This document shows positions 25,941 through 34,950 of a stretch of DNA of 64,000 nt, one piece after another. Every line of letters starts with the position of its first letter. Position 1 is the first letter of the stretch. A model generated the notes under the pieces. It had not been told where the DNA came from, did not search any database, and saw only the letters and a program-made list of their open reading frames with translations. The DNA comes from Maritalea sp051251695. GTDB taxonomy: Bacteria; Pseudomonadota; Alphaproteobacteria; Rhizobiales; Devosiaceae. A program made the translations under genes and the position numbers. The DNA lies in assembly GCF_051251695.1 (NCBI RefSeq), contig NZ_JBPOEU010000013.1:1-64000 (forward strand), in the 5' to 3' direction.

Positions 25941-25999
25941 GGCAACGACGCCCCATTACCAATTGCAGCAAATTGCTGTGCTTGGTTGTGGGGCTTTTT
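25941..25999 (+). promoter_or_regulatory. Leader terminator with overlapping ANTAR-like hexaloop hairpin
   Basis: A long interrupted hairpin (GCCCCA and ACCAA on the 5' side, TTGGT and TGGGGC on the 3' side, with inner GCAGCA/TGCTGT) spans 25950-25994. TTTTT follows at 25995-25999, forming a strong intrinsic terminator that ends 16 bases before the amiC start. Just upstream, GGC-AACGAC-GCC (25941-25952) forms a short hairpin with a six-base loop having A at position 1 and G at position 4, the known ANTAR recognition pattern. Its 3' arm uses the first bases of the terminator stem, so the two folds exclude each other. I could not find a convincing first hairpin of the usual ANTAR pair. Confidence 0.6.
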
Positions 26000-26015
26000 C
26001 GTTTGGGGAGCTGCA

Positions 26016-27197
26016 ATGACCACCAATATACCGATAGGGCTTTTGTTTTCGGTATCGGGAACCGACAAACGCATCGGTATCGATGCGCTAGACGGCGCTT
26101 TGATGGCATTGGAAGAAGTAAACGCGGACCCAGATTTTGACTTTCAACTGACTCCCATTATTCGAGATCCGGGGGATAGTCTTTCTCTGTTCCACAAATA
26201 TGCCGAGGAGATGATGGGCGAACTTGGGTGTCGCCAAGTCATTGGCACAGTCACCTCATCTTCGCGCAAAGAAGTTATACCCGTGGTGGAAAAGCACGAT
26301 GCCTTGCTCTGGTATTGCTGCCCCTATGAAGGGTTCGAAAGCTGCGAGAATATTATTTATATCGGGTCAACGCCCAGCCTACACATGGTGCCGCTATTTG
26401 AATATGTGATCCCAAGATTTGGGGCAAATGCCTATATTGTGGGTTCAAACTATATCTGGGGCTGGGAAACCAGTCGGGTGGCGCGCGAACTCATTACCGA
26501 ATGCAACGGCTCCATTGTCGGGGATCGATTTATACCTCTTGGATCGCCAGATATCGAACGGTTGATTGAGGAAATTGAAGCCAAGCGGCCAGACTTTGTG
26601 CTCAACAACCTCATTGGCAATTCCAGTTATGCGTTTTTTGACGCTTACATGAAGCTAGGGCAAAGAAACCCGGCATTTTTGCCCGAAAACACGCCGATCG
26701 TGAGTTGCAATATCGCAGAGTGTGAGATCGACAGTATCGGGGTGTCCGCCCTTACAGGGCATCTGACCACAGCGGTATATTTTGAAAATCAATCTAACGC
26801 CGAAAACAAGGAAATGATTGCTGCTGTGCGCGCGCGTTATGGTCGGGACCGCAGATGTTCGAATTATTTGGTGTCAAATTACACTGCGGTCAAAATGCTG
26901 GCCGCTGCCATTCGGGATACGGGTTCGGATAAAATTGGCGATGTACGCGCAAATTTGTTGGCACGCCGCTTCCAGACAGCTCTTGGGCCGCTCAAAATTG
27001 ATAAATTGACCAACCACGCTGCGTTGCGACCAGGTGTGGGGCGATTTGATGGTGCAAACGGTTTTGAAATCGTGGCTGCAGCAGATGAGCTTGTGGCCGC
27101 AGATCCTTATTTTGTTGACTTTGATGCGCGGGAATTTGCGAAATCAATTTCCATGGACGCAACGTCGCAGAAAAAGCATCTAAAGGTGGTGAAATGA
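26016..27197 (+). CDS. amiC: AmiC-like amide-binding sensor protein
   Basis: This 393-residue protein is a type I periplasmic-binding-protein fold without a signal peptide (start MTTNIPIGLLFSVSGTD), so it is cytoplasmic like AmiC of Pseudomonas. Segments such as GIDALDGALMALEEVNAD, VIGTVTSSSRKEVIPVVEK and GSNYIWGWETSRVAREL match the AmiC/urea-binding subgroup. AmiC sequesters the antiterminator AmiR and releases it when a short-chain amide binds. The downstream gene overlaps by four bases and encodes exactly that partner. The ATG at 26016 is preceded by GGGGAG. The ligand here may be an amide, urea or a related compound; acetamide is not proven. Confidence 0.88.
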   Translation: MTTNIPIGLLFSVSGTDKRIGIDALDGALMALEEVNADPDFDFQLTPIIRDPGDSLSLFHKYAEEMMGELGCRQVIGTVTSSSRKEVIPVVEKHDALLWYCCPYEGFESCENIIYIGSTPSLHMVPLFEYVIPRFGANAYIVGSNYIWGWETSRVARELITECNGSIVGDRFIPLGSPDIERLIEEIEAKRPDFVLNNLIGNSSYAFFDAYMKLGQRNPAFLPENTPIVSCNIAECEIDSIGVSALTGHLTTAVYFENQSNAENKEMIAAVRARYGRDRRCSNYLVSNYTAVKMLAAAIRDTGSDKIGDVRANLLARRFQTALGPLKIDKLTNHAALRPGVGRFDGANGFEIVAAADELVAADPYFVDFDAREFAKSISMDATSQKKHLKVVK

Positions 27198-27787
27198 ACA
27201 CGTCCATCACCCCAAATTTTAGAGGTTGGCGCGCCCTCATTGTCCATCGGCAAAGCGAAAATGTGGAACGACTTGTCCGTCAGCTTTCGCGGCTGGGCAT
27301 GGATTGCGAACAGGTATGGCCCCAACTCACGCAGCTTTCAGACGCTGACGTGGTGTTTTTTGATGGGGACAACGGGTTTGATGGGCTTTTCCCTTGGCCC
27401 GAAGGACATGCGCCAGTGCCAATGGTGGCATTGCTTGGCTCAGAAGCGCCGGGGCGGCTCGAATGGGCATTGCGCCAAGGCGTGTCTGCGCACTTGCTTA
27501 AACCGATTGGTTCTGGCGGTGTCTTTTCAACGTTGGTGATTGCGGTCGCTAACTTTACCCAACAGCAAATGCTCGCCCATGAAATCGCTGAGCTTAAAAC
27601 CAAAGCACGACTGCGGCCAAAGGTGGTTCGTGCCATTCTTTGTGTGATGCAATCCCGAAGTTTGGACGAAGACGCTGCCTATGCGTTTATCCGCTCAGAG
27701 GCGATGCAACGCCGCCAGTCTGTGGAGGCCCTTTGTGAATCTGATTTTTTTAGCCCCACCAATGCGCGCGCAAAGAAACGAGTTTAA
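27194..27787 (+). CDS. amiR: AmiR-like ANTAR-domain transcription antiterminator
   Basis: This 197-residue protein has an N-terminal pseudo-receiver domain (RALIVHRQSENVERLVRQLS; no canonical phosphoacceptor cluster), a coiled-coil linker (about residues 120-145, QQQMLAHEIAELKTKA) and a C-terminal ANTAR RNA-binding domain (AILCVMQSRSLDEDAAYAF, then IRSEAMQRRQSVEALCES). ANTAR proteins bind paired hexaloop hairpins in nascent RNA and prevent terminator formation. Its gene overlaps amiC by four bases. It is expected to act on the leader terminator before amiC, giving positive autoregulation of the whole operon. Confidence 0.9.
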   Translation: MNTSITPNFRGWRALIVHRQSENVERLVRQLSRLGMDCEQVWPQLTQLSDADVVFFDGDNGFDGLFPWPEGHAPVPMVALLGSEAPGRLEWALRQGVSAHLLKPIGSGGVFSTLVIAVANFTQQQMLAHEIAELKTKARLRPKVVRAILCVMQSRSLDEDAAYAFIRSEAMQRRQSVEALCESDFFSPTNARAKKRV

Positions 27788-27794
27788 GAGTTAA

Positions 27795-28643
27795 ATGTCA
27801 GTCTTTCGCCAATTATTTACTCGGCCCTTATCGCTATTTGGTCTTTTGATCGTGCTGATCACTGTAATTTTTGCGCTGTTTGCACCGTGGCTGACCCCCT
27901 ATGAGCCGGATGCACAGATGTTTGACGGGCTGACCATCGAAGGTGCGCCAATTCCGCCAAGTGCTCAATTTTGGTTGGGCACTGACCTGCTGGGTAGGGA
28001 TTTATTTTCCCGCCTTGTTTATGGAGCGCAAACCTCACTGATCATCGGCATTGTGGCTAACGGGGTAGCTGTTTCGCTGGGTGCCTTTGTCGGCATCGTT
28101 GCCGGCTTCTTCAGGGGCTGGATTGGTACCCTTCTCATGCGGTTTACAGACCTGATGATGGCATTCCCCGCCCTGCTGCTCGCTATTGTTTTAGCGGCGA
28201 TCTTTAAACCCAGCCTTTGGATTGTGGCTTTGGTGATCGCGATGGTCAATTGGGTGCAGGTGGCCCGAGTTGTTTACACCCAGACTGTGTCGCTTGTTGA
28301 ACGCGATTTTATTGTTGCTGAACGCTCCATTGGGGCGGGGTCAGCCCGTATTCTGTTCCATCATATTTTGCCCCATATGGTGCCAACCCTATTGGTGTGG
28401 TCAACATTGGGCATTGCCACAACGGTGCTTTTGGAAGCGACGCTGAGTTATCTGGGCATCGGGGTGCAGCCGCCAATTCCGAGTTGGGGCAACATCATTT
28501 TTGAAAATCAGACCTATTTCACTTCTGCCCCCTGGCTGGTGTTCATTCCCGGTGCCGCAATCGTGCTGCTTGCTCTTGGCTTCAACCTTGTTGGGGATGC
28601 GCTGCGCGACATTCTTGATCCAACATTGAAGGGCAAGAGCTGA
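27795..28643 (+). CDS. Peptide-type ABC transporter permease (DppC-like)
   Basis: This 282-residue inner-membrane protein has six hydrophobic helices. The N-terminal block (APWLTPYEPDAQMFDG, then WLGTDLLGRDLFSRLVYGA) defines the DppC/OppC subfamily. The EAA loop reads ERSIGAGSARILFHHILPHMV. It begins 8 bases after amiR and overlaps the next permease by one base (TGATG). Unusually, the C-type permease comes before the B-type. With the amidase downstream, the cargo is probably a small amide or amide-bearing peptide rather than a general dipeptide. Confidence 0.93.
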   Translation: MSVFRQLFTRPLSLFGLLIVLITVIFALFAPWLTPYEPDAQMFDGLTIEGAPIPPSAQFWLGTDLLGRDLFSRLVYGAQTSLIIGIVANGVAVSLGAFVGIVAGFFRGWIGTLLMRFTDLMMAFPALLLAIVLAAIFKPSLWIVALVIAMVNWVQVARVVYTQTVSLVERDFIVAERSIGAGSARILFHHILPHMVPTLLVWSTLGIATTVLLEATLSYLGIGVQPPIPSWGNIIFENQTYFTSAPWLVFIPGAAIVLLALGFNLVGDALRDILDPTLKGKS

Positions 28644-29563
28644 TGTCTGCTTATTTGATTAGACGAATTCTACAAGCTGCCCTGATATTGCTGGGGGTGA
28701 GTTTTATCACTTTTGCGCTGCTTTATTTGGTGCCTGCAGATCCGGCTCGGCAAATTGCAGGGCGAAGTGCGACGGCGCAAACCGTTGAGAATATCCGTGA
28801 GCAGTTGGGCCTAAATCTGCCATTTTATGAGCAATATTGGCGATATCTCATCAATTTGCTGCAAGGCGATTTTGGCCGTTCTTACTTACAAAAATCTGAA
28901 GTTGGAGAACTGATCGCCGCGCGACTTCCTGCAAGCCTACTGCTTATGGTTTCCGCCATTTTTACCGAGTTGGTATTCGGGGTTTTGATCGGCGTGGTCG
29001 CAGCCATCAAGCGGGACACATGGTTGGATAAAGTATTGATGGTGCTTTCATTCATTGGTGTGTCGGCTCCCCAATTCGTTGTTGGTATTTTACTGCTCTA
29101 TATTTTTGCTGTGCAATTACAATGGTTTCCGATTGGCGGGTACGGCACATTTGCGCACTTGGTCTTGCCTTCACTAACATTGGGTGTTTTGGGCGCTGGT
29201 TGGTATTCAAGGATGATGCGTTCTTCGCTCATTGATGTGCTCACCCAAGACTATATCCGCACCGCAAAAGCCAAGGGAATGCCAAGCGCGCGCGTGATAT
29301 TCCGCCACGCTTTACCCAACGCTTTTTTGCCCATTATTGCCATGATCGGCATCGATATCGGGTTTTTCATGAGCGGCATTGTGGTGGTTGAAAGTGTTTT
29401 CGGATGGCCAGGCATTGGCCAACTGGCATGGCAGGCCATTCAACGCATCGATATTCCCATCATCATGGGTGTAACCCTTGTTTCTGCCTGCGCAATCGTA
29501 CTGGGCAATTTGGTCGCTGACCTTATCGCCCCTTTCATCGATCCACGGATCAAACTGAAATAA
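28643..29563 (+). CDS. Peptide-type ABC transporter permease (DppB-like)
   Basis: This 306-residue membrane protein has six helices and the DppB/OppB signature. It starts MSAYLIRRILQAALILLGVS. A large periplasmic loop contains REQLGLNLPFYEQYWRYL and GDFGRSY, and the EAA motif reads TAKAKGMPSARVIFRHALPN. It pairs with the DppC-like permease to form the channel. The binding-protein gene follows 35 bases later. Confidence 0.94.
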   Translation: MSAYLIRRILQAALILLGVSFITFALLYLVPADPARQIAGRSATAQTVENIREQLGLNLPFYEQYWRYLINLLQGDFGRSYLQKSEVGELIAARLPASLLLMVSAIFTELVFGVLIGVVAAIKRDTWLDKVLMVLSFIGVSAPQFVVGILLLYIFAVQLQWFPIGGYGTFAHLVLPSLTLGVLGAGWYSRMMRSSLIDVLTQDYIRTAKAKGMPSARVIFRHALPNAFLPIIAMIGIDIGFFMSGIVVVESVFGWPGIGQLAWQAIQRIDIPIIMGVTLVSACAIVLGNLVADLIAPFIDPRIKLK

Positions 29564-29598
29564 ACATAAAACTTAAACCAAATCCTTGGGAGGAAAAT

Positions 29599-31218
29599 AT
29601 GAAACTGAGAAATAGTTTATTTGCTGGCGTTGCCGCCTGCGCAATGATGTTGGGGGGCACAAGTGCCTTTGCCGACGGACATATGGGCGGGGCGATTACC
29701 GTCACGTATAAAGATGATGTCTCCACACTTGATCCAGCTATTGGATATGACTGGCAAAACTGGTCAATGATCAAAAGCCTTTTTGACGGGTTGATGGATT
29801 ATGCTCCGGGCACCACAGATTTGGTGCCAGATCTGGCGCAAAGCTATACCATTTCAGAAGATGGCCTGACCTACACCTTTAAGCTTAAACCGGGCGTCAA
29901 GTTCCACAATGGTCGCGAAATGACCGCTACGGATGTCAAATACACGTTGGACCGTGTGGTTAATCCAACAACACAAAGTCCAGGTGCTGGCTTCTTTGCC
30001 GCCATTGACGGTTTTGATGCAGCTTCTGCAGGGGACACTGACAGCCTTTCAGGTGTGCAAGCCGTGGATGATCTAACGGTACAAATTAACCTGTCACGCC
30101 CTGACGCGACTTTCTTGCATGTGATGGCGCTTAACTTTGCCCATGTGGTGCCAAGCGAAGTTGTGGAACAATATGGTGCGGACTTCGGCAAGCATCCTGT
30201 TGGTACCGGTGCGTATGAAATGACAGAATGGACATTGGGTCAGCATGTTGTTTTTGAGAAAAATGCCGACTATCACATCGAAGGTCTACCAAAGCTGGAC
30301 AAAATTACCTTTGAAGTGGGGCAAGAACCAATTGTTGCGCTTTTGCGTCTAGAACGGGGTGAAATTGATATTGCTGGGGACGGTATTCCGCCTGCCAAAT
30401 TCCTTGAAGTCATGAAAAATCCAGACTTAAAGGCCAATATCGTTGAAGGCAGTCAACTTCATACTGGCTATATTACCCTAAACACACAAATGGCACCTTT
30501 TGATAATCTGAAAGTGCGCCAAGCTGTAAATATGGCTGTTAACAAAGATCGGATCGTGCGGATTATCAATGGCCGTGCAGTTCCTGCCAATCAACCACTA
30601 CCGCCACTTATGCCTGGCTATGACGAAAACTATGAGGGCTTCAAGTTCGATCCAGAAGGTGCGAAAGCACTGTTGGCTGAAGCTGGTTTTGGGGATGGAT
30701 TTACAACAGAGCTTTATGTTGCAAATACCGATCCGCAACCTCGTATTGCCCAAGCCATTCAGCAAGATCTTTCAAATGTTGGCATTAAAGCTGAAATTAA
30801 ATCGCTTGCGCAAGCCAATGTAATCGCGGCTGGCGGTGAAAAAGATCAAGCTCCAATGATCTGGTCCGGCGGTATGGCTTGGATTGCAGATTTCCCTGAT
30901 CCATCAAACTTCTACGGACCAATTTTGGGCTGTGGCGGCGCGGTGCCTGGTGGTTGGAACTGGTCTTGGTATTGCAATGCTGAAATCGACGAACGTGCGA
31001 TTGCGGCAGATGCCATGGCGGATCCATCACAGGCGAATGATCGCATTGAAGCGTGGAAGAAAATCTTCACAGACGTTCAAGACGAAGCCCCTTGGGTTCC
31101 CGTGTTCAACGAGCAACGCTTTACCATTCGGTCGAGCCGCCTTGCTGGTCCAGAAGGCATCTTTGTCGACCCTGTGCACATTCCAGTGCATTATGACCAC
31201 GTCTATATCTCTGAATAA
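29599..31218 (+). CDS. Peptide-type ABC transporter substrate-binding protein
   Basis: This 539-residue periplasmic protein of solute-binding family 5 has a signal peptide (LFAGVAACAMMLGGTSAFA). Its mature chain contains VSTLDPAIGYDWQNWSMIKSLFDGL and YTFKLKPGVKFHNGREMTATDVKYTLDRV. The C-terminal region (ERAIAADAMADPSQANDR) also fits family 5. A strong GGGAGGAAAA ribosome-binding site precedes the ATG, consistent with higher expression than the permeases. In this operon it should capture the amide compound sensed by AmiC and hydrolysed by the amidase. Its specificity cannot be read from sequence. Confidence 0.94.
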   Translation: MKLRNSLFAGVAACAMMLGGTSAFADGHMGGAITVTYKDDVSTLDPAIGYDWQNWSMIKSLFDGLMDYAPGTTDLVPDLAQSYTISEDGLTYTFKLKPGVKFHNGREMTATDVKYTLDRVVNPTTQSPGAGFFAAIDGFDAASAGDTDSLSGVQAVDDLTVQINLSRPDATFLHVMALNFAHVVPSEVVEQYGADFGKHPVGTGAYEMTEWTLGQHVVFEKNADYHIEGLPKLDKITFEVGQEPIVALLRLERGEIDIAGDGIPPAKFLEVMKNPDLKANIVEGSQLHTGYITLNTQMAPFDNLKVRQAVNMAVNKDRIVRIINGRAVPANQPLPPLMPGYDENYEGFKFDPEGAKALLAEAGFGDGFTTELYVANTDPQPRIAQAIQQDLSNVGIKAEIKSLAQANVIAAGGEKDQAPMIWSGGMAWIADFPDPSNFYGPILGCGGAVPGGWNWSWYCNAEIDERAIAADAMADPSQANDRIEAWKKIFTDVQDEAPWVPVFNEQRFTIRSSRLAGPEGIFVDPVHIPVHYDHVYISE

Positions 31219-31236
31219 ACGTGGGGGAAAACAAAC

Positions 31237-32181
31237 ATGTGTAATGCACCGGATTATACAATCCATCGGCATCACCATCATTTCGGCTGGGACAATTCAA
31301 TTGTCCCAGTTGAAACGGTAAAGCCGGGAACAACACTAGAATTTGAATGCACTGATTCATCGGGCGGTCAAATAACGCCCGAAAGTAAAACTGATGATAT
31401 TGCGAAGTTAGATTTTGAGAAAATCAATCCGGTTTCCGGCCCCATTTATATTGATGGTGCCGAACCCGGAGATGCCATCAAAGTGAGCATTGAAGGTTTT
31501 GGCCCATCCGGCTTCGGATGGACCGCGAACATTCCTGGCTTTGGCCTGTTGGCGGATCAGTTCAAAGAACCGGCCCTGCAACTCTGGCATTATGACAAAG
31601 ACAAACTGGGCACCTCAGCTTATGGCCCCGGCGGGCGTGTACCGCTTAAGCCATTTCCGGGCACAATCGGTTTAGCACCAGCAGCTGCCGGCCCTCACTC
31701 TGTGGTGCCACCGCGTCGCATGGGCGGCAATCTGGACATTCGCGATTTGGCAGCGGGCACCGAACTCTATCTGCCTGTTGAAGTGGTGGGTGGACTATTT
31801 TCCATTGGCGATACCCACGCGGCACAAGGCGACGGTGAAGTTTGTGGCACGGCCATTGAAAGCCGCATGAACGCCATTGTTACTTTGGATTTGGTGAAGG
31901 ACGCCAATCTAAACATGCCACGTTTCACAACCCCGGGTCCGGTCACCAACCACTTGGACCAAAAGGGCTATGAAGTCACAACCGGTATTGGTGAAAGCCT
32001 AATGCAGGGCGCGCGTGATGCGTTGAGCGGCATGATCGATTTACTATGCGCCCAACAGAACATGAGCGCTGTTGATGCTTATATGCTTTGCTCGGTGTGC
32101 GGCGATCTGCGGATTTCTGAAATTGTCGATCAACCCAATTGGGTTGTGTCATTCTATTTCCCGCGCATTGTTTTTGAGTAG
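31237..32181 (+). CDS. Acetamidase/formamidase family amidohydrolase
   Basis: This 314-residue cytoplasmic enzyme matches the acetamidase/formamidase (FmdA/AmdA) family. It has the His-rich start IHRHHHHFGWDNS, the SSGGQITPES and NPVSGPIYIDGAEPGD blocks, and GGNLDIRDLAAGTELYLPV followed by FSIGDTHAAQGDGE and CGTAIE. Members release ammonia from formamide, acetamide or related amides using metal bound by conserved His and Asp residues. It lies 18 bases after the binding-protein gene and before the transporter ATPase. This links uptake, hydrolysis and amide sensing in one transcript. Confidence 0.92.
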   Translation: MCNAPDYTIHRHHHHFGWDNSIVPVETVKPGTTLEFECTDSSGGQITPESKTDDIAKLDFEKINPVSGPIYIDGAEPGDAIKVSIEGFGPSGFGWTANIPGFGLLADQFKEPALQLWHYDKDKLGTSAYGPGGRVPLKPFPGTIGLAPAAAGPHSVVPPRRMGGNLDIRDLAAGTELYLPVEVVGGLFSIGDTHAAQGDGEVCGTAIESRMNAIVTLDLVKDANLNMPRFTTPGPVTNHLDQKGYEVTTGIGESLMQGARDALSGMIDLLCAQQNMSAVDAYMLCSVCGDLRISEIVDQPNWVVSFYFPRIVFE

Positions 32182-32219
32182 ATTAAAGCGGCATCACTGC
32201 CTGAAAGATGAATTGACAA

Positions 32220-33980
32220 ATGAGCCAGCCAAAATCGCCCATATTGGACGTTAAAGACATATCGATATCTGTCAAAACCGACGCTGGTGAAAAGGTCGTG
32301 GTGCGTGACTTTACATACCATGTCGATGCACAGGAAACGCTGTGCATCGCTGGGGAGTCCGGTTCAGGAAAGTCAATTTCTTCACTGGCGGTGATGGGGC
32401 TTTTGCCCAAAACGTCCGCCCGCGTCACCAGCGGACAAGCGATTTTGGATGGTACGGATTTACTGCAATTGCCTGAACAGCAAATGCAGCATATTCGGGG
32501 CAATGACATTGCCATGATCTTTCAAGAGCCGATGACTTCGCTCAACCCCGTTATGACAATTGGCGATCAGTTGCGTGAGGTTTTGCGCTTTCATAAATCG
32601 ATGCAAGGCGGACAAGCCAGCAAACTTGCTTTGGACATGCTAGAGGCCGTAAGATTGTCAGAGGCGAAAAAACGTCTTGATCAATATCCGCACGAACTAT
32701 CGGGTGGTATGCGCCAACGCGTGATGATCGCCATGTCGCTTTTATGTAGCCCGAAGGTGTTGATTGCGGACGAGCCGACAACCGCGCTTGATGTAACCAT
32801 TCAGGCGCAAATGCTCACATTGATGAAAGAATTACAGCGTGAATTTGACACCGGCCTGATCCTCATCACCCACGATATGGGTGTTGTTGCTGAAATGGCT
32901 GACCGCGTTTTGGTTGTAAACCAGGGGAACATGGTTGAAGAGGGAGATGTGAACGCCATATTCCATGCTCCACAAGAAACCTACACGCAAAAGCTAATTG
33001 GTGACTTGCCAAAGCTAGGCTCGATGACGGGTATTGAGCCGCGCTTAAAAACAGATGCTGACGAGACACCTATCCCCCTATTGGATATTAAAGACTTATC
33101 TGTCCGGTTCGATATTGCAGGCGGCATTTTGCAGCGTACGGTTAAACGCGTGCATGCTGTAGAAAAAGTTTCGTTGCATCTACATAAGGGTGAAACCCTT
33201 TCATTGGTTGGGGAAAGTGGTTGCGGCAAGTCCACAACGGGGCGCGCCCTTCTCAACCTAGTGGATTGGAAAGGGAGCATCAAAGTTGAGGGCGAAGACC
33301 TTCGCGCATCGCTCAAACGAGACAGTTTGGCTGCACGACGCAAAATTCAAATGATTTTTCAAGACCCCTATGCGTCGCTCAATCCGCGCAAAACCGTAGG
33401 GGATTTGGTGCAGGAGCCCCTGGTTATTCATAAAATCGGCGATGTGGCAGACCAAAAAGATAAAGTGGCGCAACTGTTTAAACGTGTTGGTTTGGATCCT
33501 TCCCATATCTCTCAATACCCACACGAATTTTCAGGGGGCCAAAGACAACGTATTTGCATCGCAAGGGCGTTGGCTCTTAATCCAAAAATCATTGTGGCAG
33601 ATGAAAGCGTTTCAGCGCTCGACGTAACGGTACAGGCCCAAGTATTGGATTTGCTTGGTGAATTGCAAGACGAGCTGGGCCTGTCTTATCTATTCATCTC
33701 GCATGATATGGCCGTGGTGGAAAAAGTCAGCCACCGTGTCGCGGTTATGTATATGGGCCAAATCGTTGAAATTGGTGCGCGGGATAAAGTGTTCGAAAAT
33801 CCCCAACATGATTATACGAAGTCGCTCTTAGCAGCTGTGCCTGTTCCTGATCCGAACAAAAGAAAGAAACGTAGCATGATTGTTGGCGAGGAGATCCCTT
33901 CACCGGTGCATGACCTTTCGTACAAGCCAAATTTTCTAAACTTGATGGAAGTCGAGCATAATCACTTCGTTGCGACCTAA
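32220..33980 (+). CDS. Fused peptide-type ABC transporter ATPase (DppD-DppF)
   Basis: This 586-residue protein contains two complete ABC ATPase domains. The first (about residues 1-270) has Walker A GESGSGKS, signature LSGGMRQRVMIA and Walker B VLIADEPTTALD. The second (about 285-560) has GESGCGKST, FSGGQRQRICIARA and IIVADESVSALD. Each is followed by the oligopeptide-transporter C-terminal motif with VPVPDPNKRKK and GEEIPSP. The D and F subunits found separately in DppABCDF are fused here, as in GsiA-like proteins. It is the last gene of the amide operon. Confidence 0.95.
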   Translation: MSQPKSPILDVKDISISVKTDAGEKVVVRDFTYHVDAQETLCIAGESGSGKSISSLAVMGLLPKTSARVTSGQAILDGTDLLQLPEQQMQHIRGNDIAMIFQEPMTSLNPVMTIGDQLREVLRFHKSMQGGQASKLALDMLEAVRLSEAKKRLDQYPHELSGGMRQRVMIAMSLLCSPKVLIADEPTTALDVTIQAQMLTLMKELQREFDTGLILITHDMGVVAEMADRVLVVNQGNMVEEGDVNAIFHAPQETYTQKLIGDLPKLGSMTGIEPRLKTDADETPIPLLDIKDLSVRFDIAGGILQRTVKRVHAVEKVSLHLHKGETLSLVGESGCGKSTTGRALLNLVDWKGSIKVEGEDLRASLKRDSLAARRKIQMIFQDPYASLNPRKTVGDLVQEPLVIHKIGDVADQKDKVAQLFKRVGLDPSHISQYPHEFSGGQRQRICIARALALNPKIIVADESVSALDVTVQAQVLDLLGELQDELGLSYLFISHDMAVVEKVSHRVAVMYMGQIVEIGARDKVFENPQHDYTKSLLAAVPVPDPNKRKKRSMIVGEEIPSPVHDLSYKPNFLNLMEVEHNHFVAT

Positions 33981-34101
33981 TTTTTTGCTTTGATTTTCGC
34001 ACTTATTCGCATCCAGAACCTAACGGTACAATAAGCTCCCTATCTAGTCATCGCAAGTTCCCGCGTGCGAAGTGAATGGTGTGGCGTAGCGGTAGCGTCG
34101 C

Positions 34102-34128
34102 AATCTGCACTATGCCAGCGTGCAGATT
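34102..34128. repeat. 9-bp inverted repeat after the amide operon
   Basis: AATCTGCAC (34102-34110) and GTGCAGATT (34120-34128) form a perfect hairpin with a 9-base loop, about 120 bases after the last gene of the amide operon. No T-tract follows, so a role in transcript ending is only possible. Confidence 0.45.
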
Positions 34129-34424
34129 TCGGGGGCCGTGGTTGGAATTAGTTGACGTTTCCCAAGCGAACTAAACATCTTACACGACAATATATAAGGC
34201 AAATGTATTGTTTCGGGCCTGCGGTCGAACCATATACTGAATATGTAAGTGAACTTGGTGCTAACTGCCAAATTACATAAATCGATTTTTACGTTTACAT
34301 CCCCGCCCAATGGCCGCTTTCCGTTCCACAATGGACATTTGTATTGTCCTGTTTGCAAGTCTTGAAGCGGGGCTCCTATTTTCGAGTTGTCTAGTTTGAC
34401 TAAGTTGTGAGGAAGCCAGCGCTT

Positions 34425-34580
34425 ATGGCATCCGCTGATAGTACAATTTCGAATGAAATCACATTTTTTGGTTTTAAAACACCAGTTGGAACCTACTTCC
34501 TACAACAGAATGCGGCCCGGCTTTCCATCATGGCCGATGCTGTTCGAGCAAGTCCGTTCGGTGATATGCTGTTTTTGTAG
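34425..34580 (+). CDS. Possible 51-residue small protein
   Basis: An ATG at 34425, with AGGAAG 9 bases upstream, opens a 51-codon frame (MASADSTISNEITFFGFKTP onward) that ends at TAG 34580. The composition is plausible for a real protein, but there is no family match and no membrane segment. It may equally be the N-terminal remnant of a lost gene. Confidence 0.2.
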   Translation: MASADSTISNEITFFGFKTPVGTYFLQQNAARLSIMADAVRASPFGDMLFL

Positions 34581-34917
34581 AACTATTGATCGTAAGAGCA
34601 ACGGCTCGCTCGCCGAGGTTGCGGGAATAGTCGTTTTCTGACGCCTAGTCCCGAAACCGTGAGCAGTTGCATGTCGACCTGACGTGTCACTTTGGGCATC
34701 CTTGTCGCGCAATAGTTTGGCTAGAGCCATACTGCTTATGGTCTTGCCAAGTCGCTTTGCCTGCCTTGGTTTAGAACTTTATTAAAGACTTTTGGTGGAT
34801 TTTTCCAAGGAAGTGCAGGGTTGTTTACCACGCTCACGCTTACTCTGCTGTTTCGGTAATAAATCATCGACATCGCCGACAGGACTGGCGACAACAAAAC
34901 CTTTGGCCGCACATCAA

Positions 34918-34950
34918 TTCATAATCCGTTCATAATCCGTTCATAATCCG
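34918..34950. repeat. Three-copy 11-base tandem repeat
   Basis: The unit TTCATAATCCG occurs three times in perfect head-to-tail register with no interruption. It is in non-coding DNA in the gene-poor region. Copy number may vary between strains through replication slippage. Confidence 0.9.
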
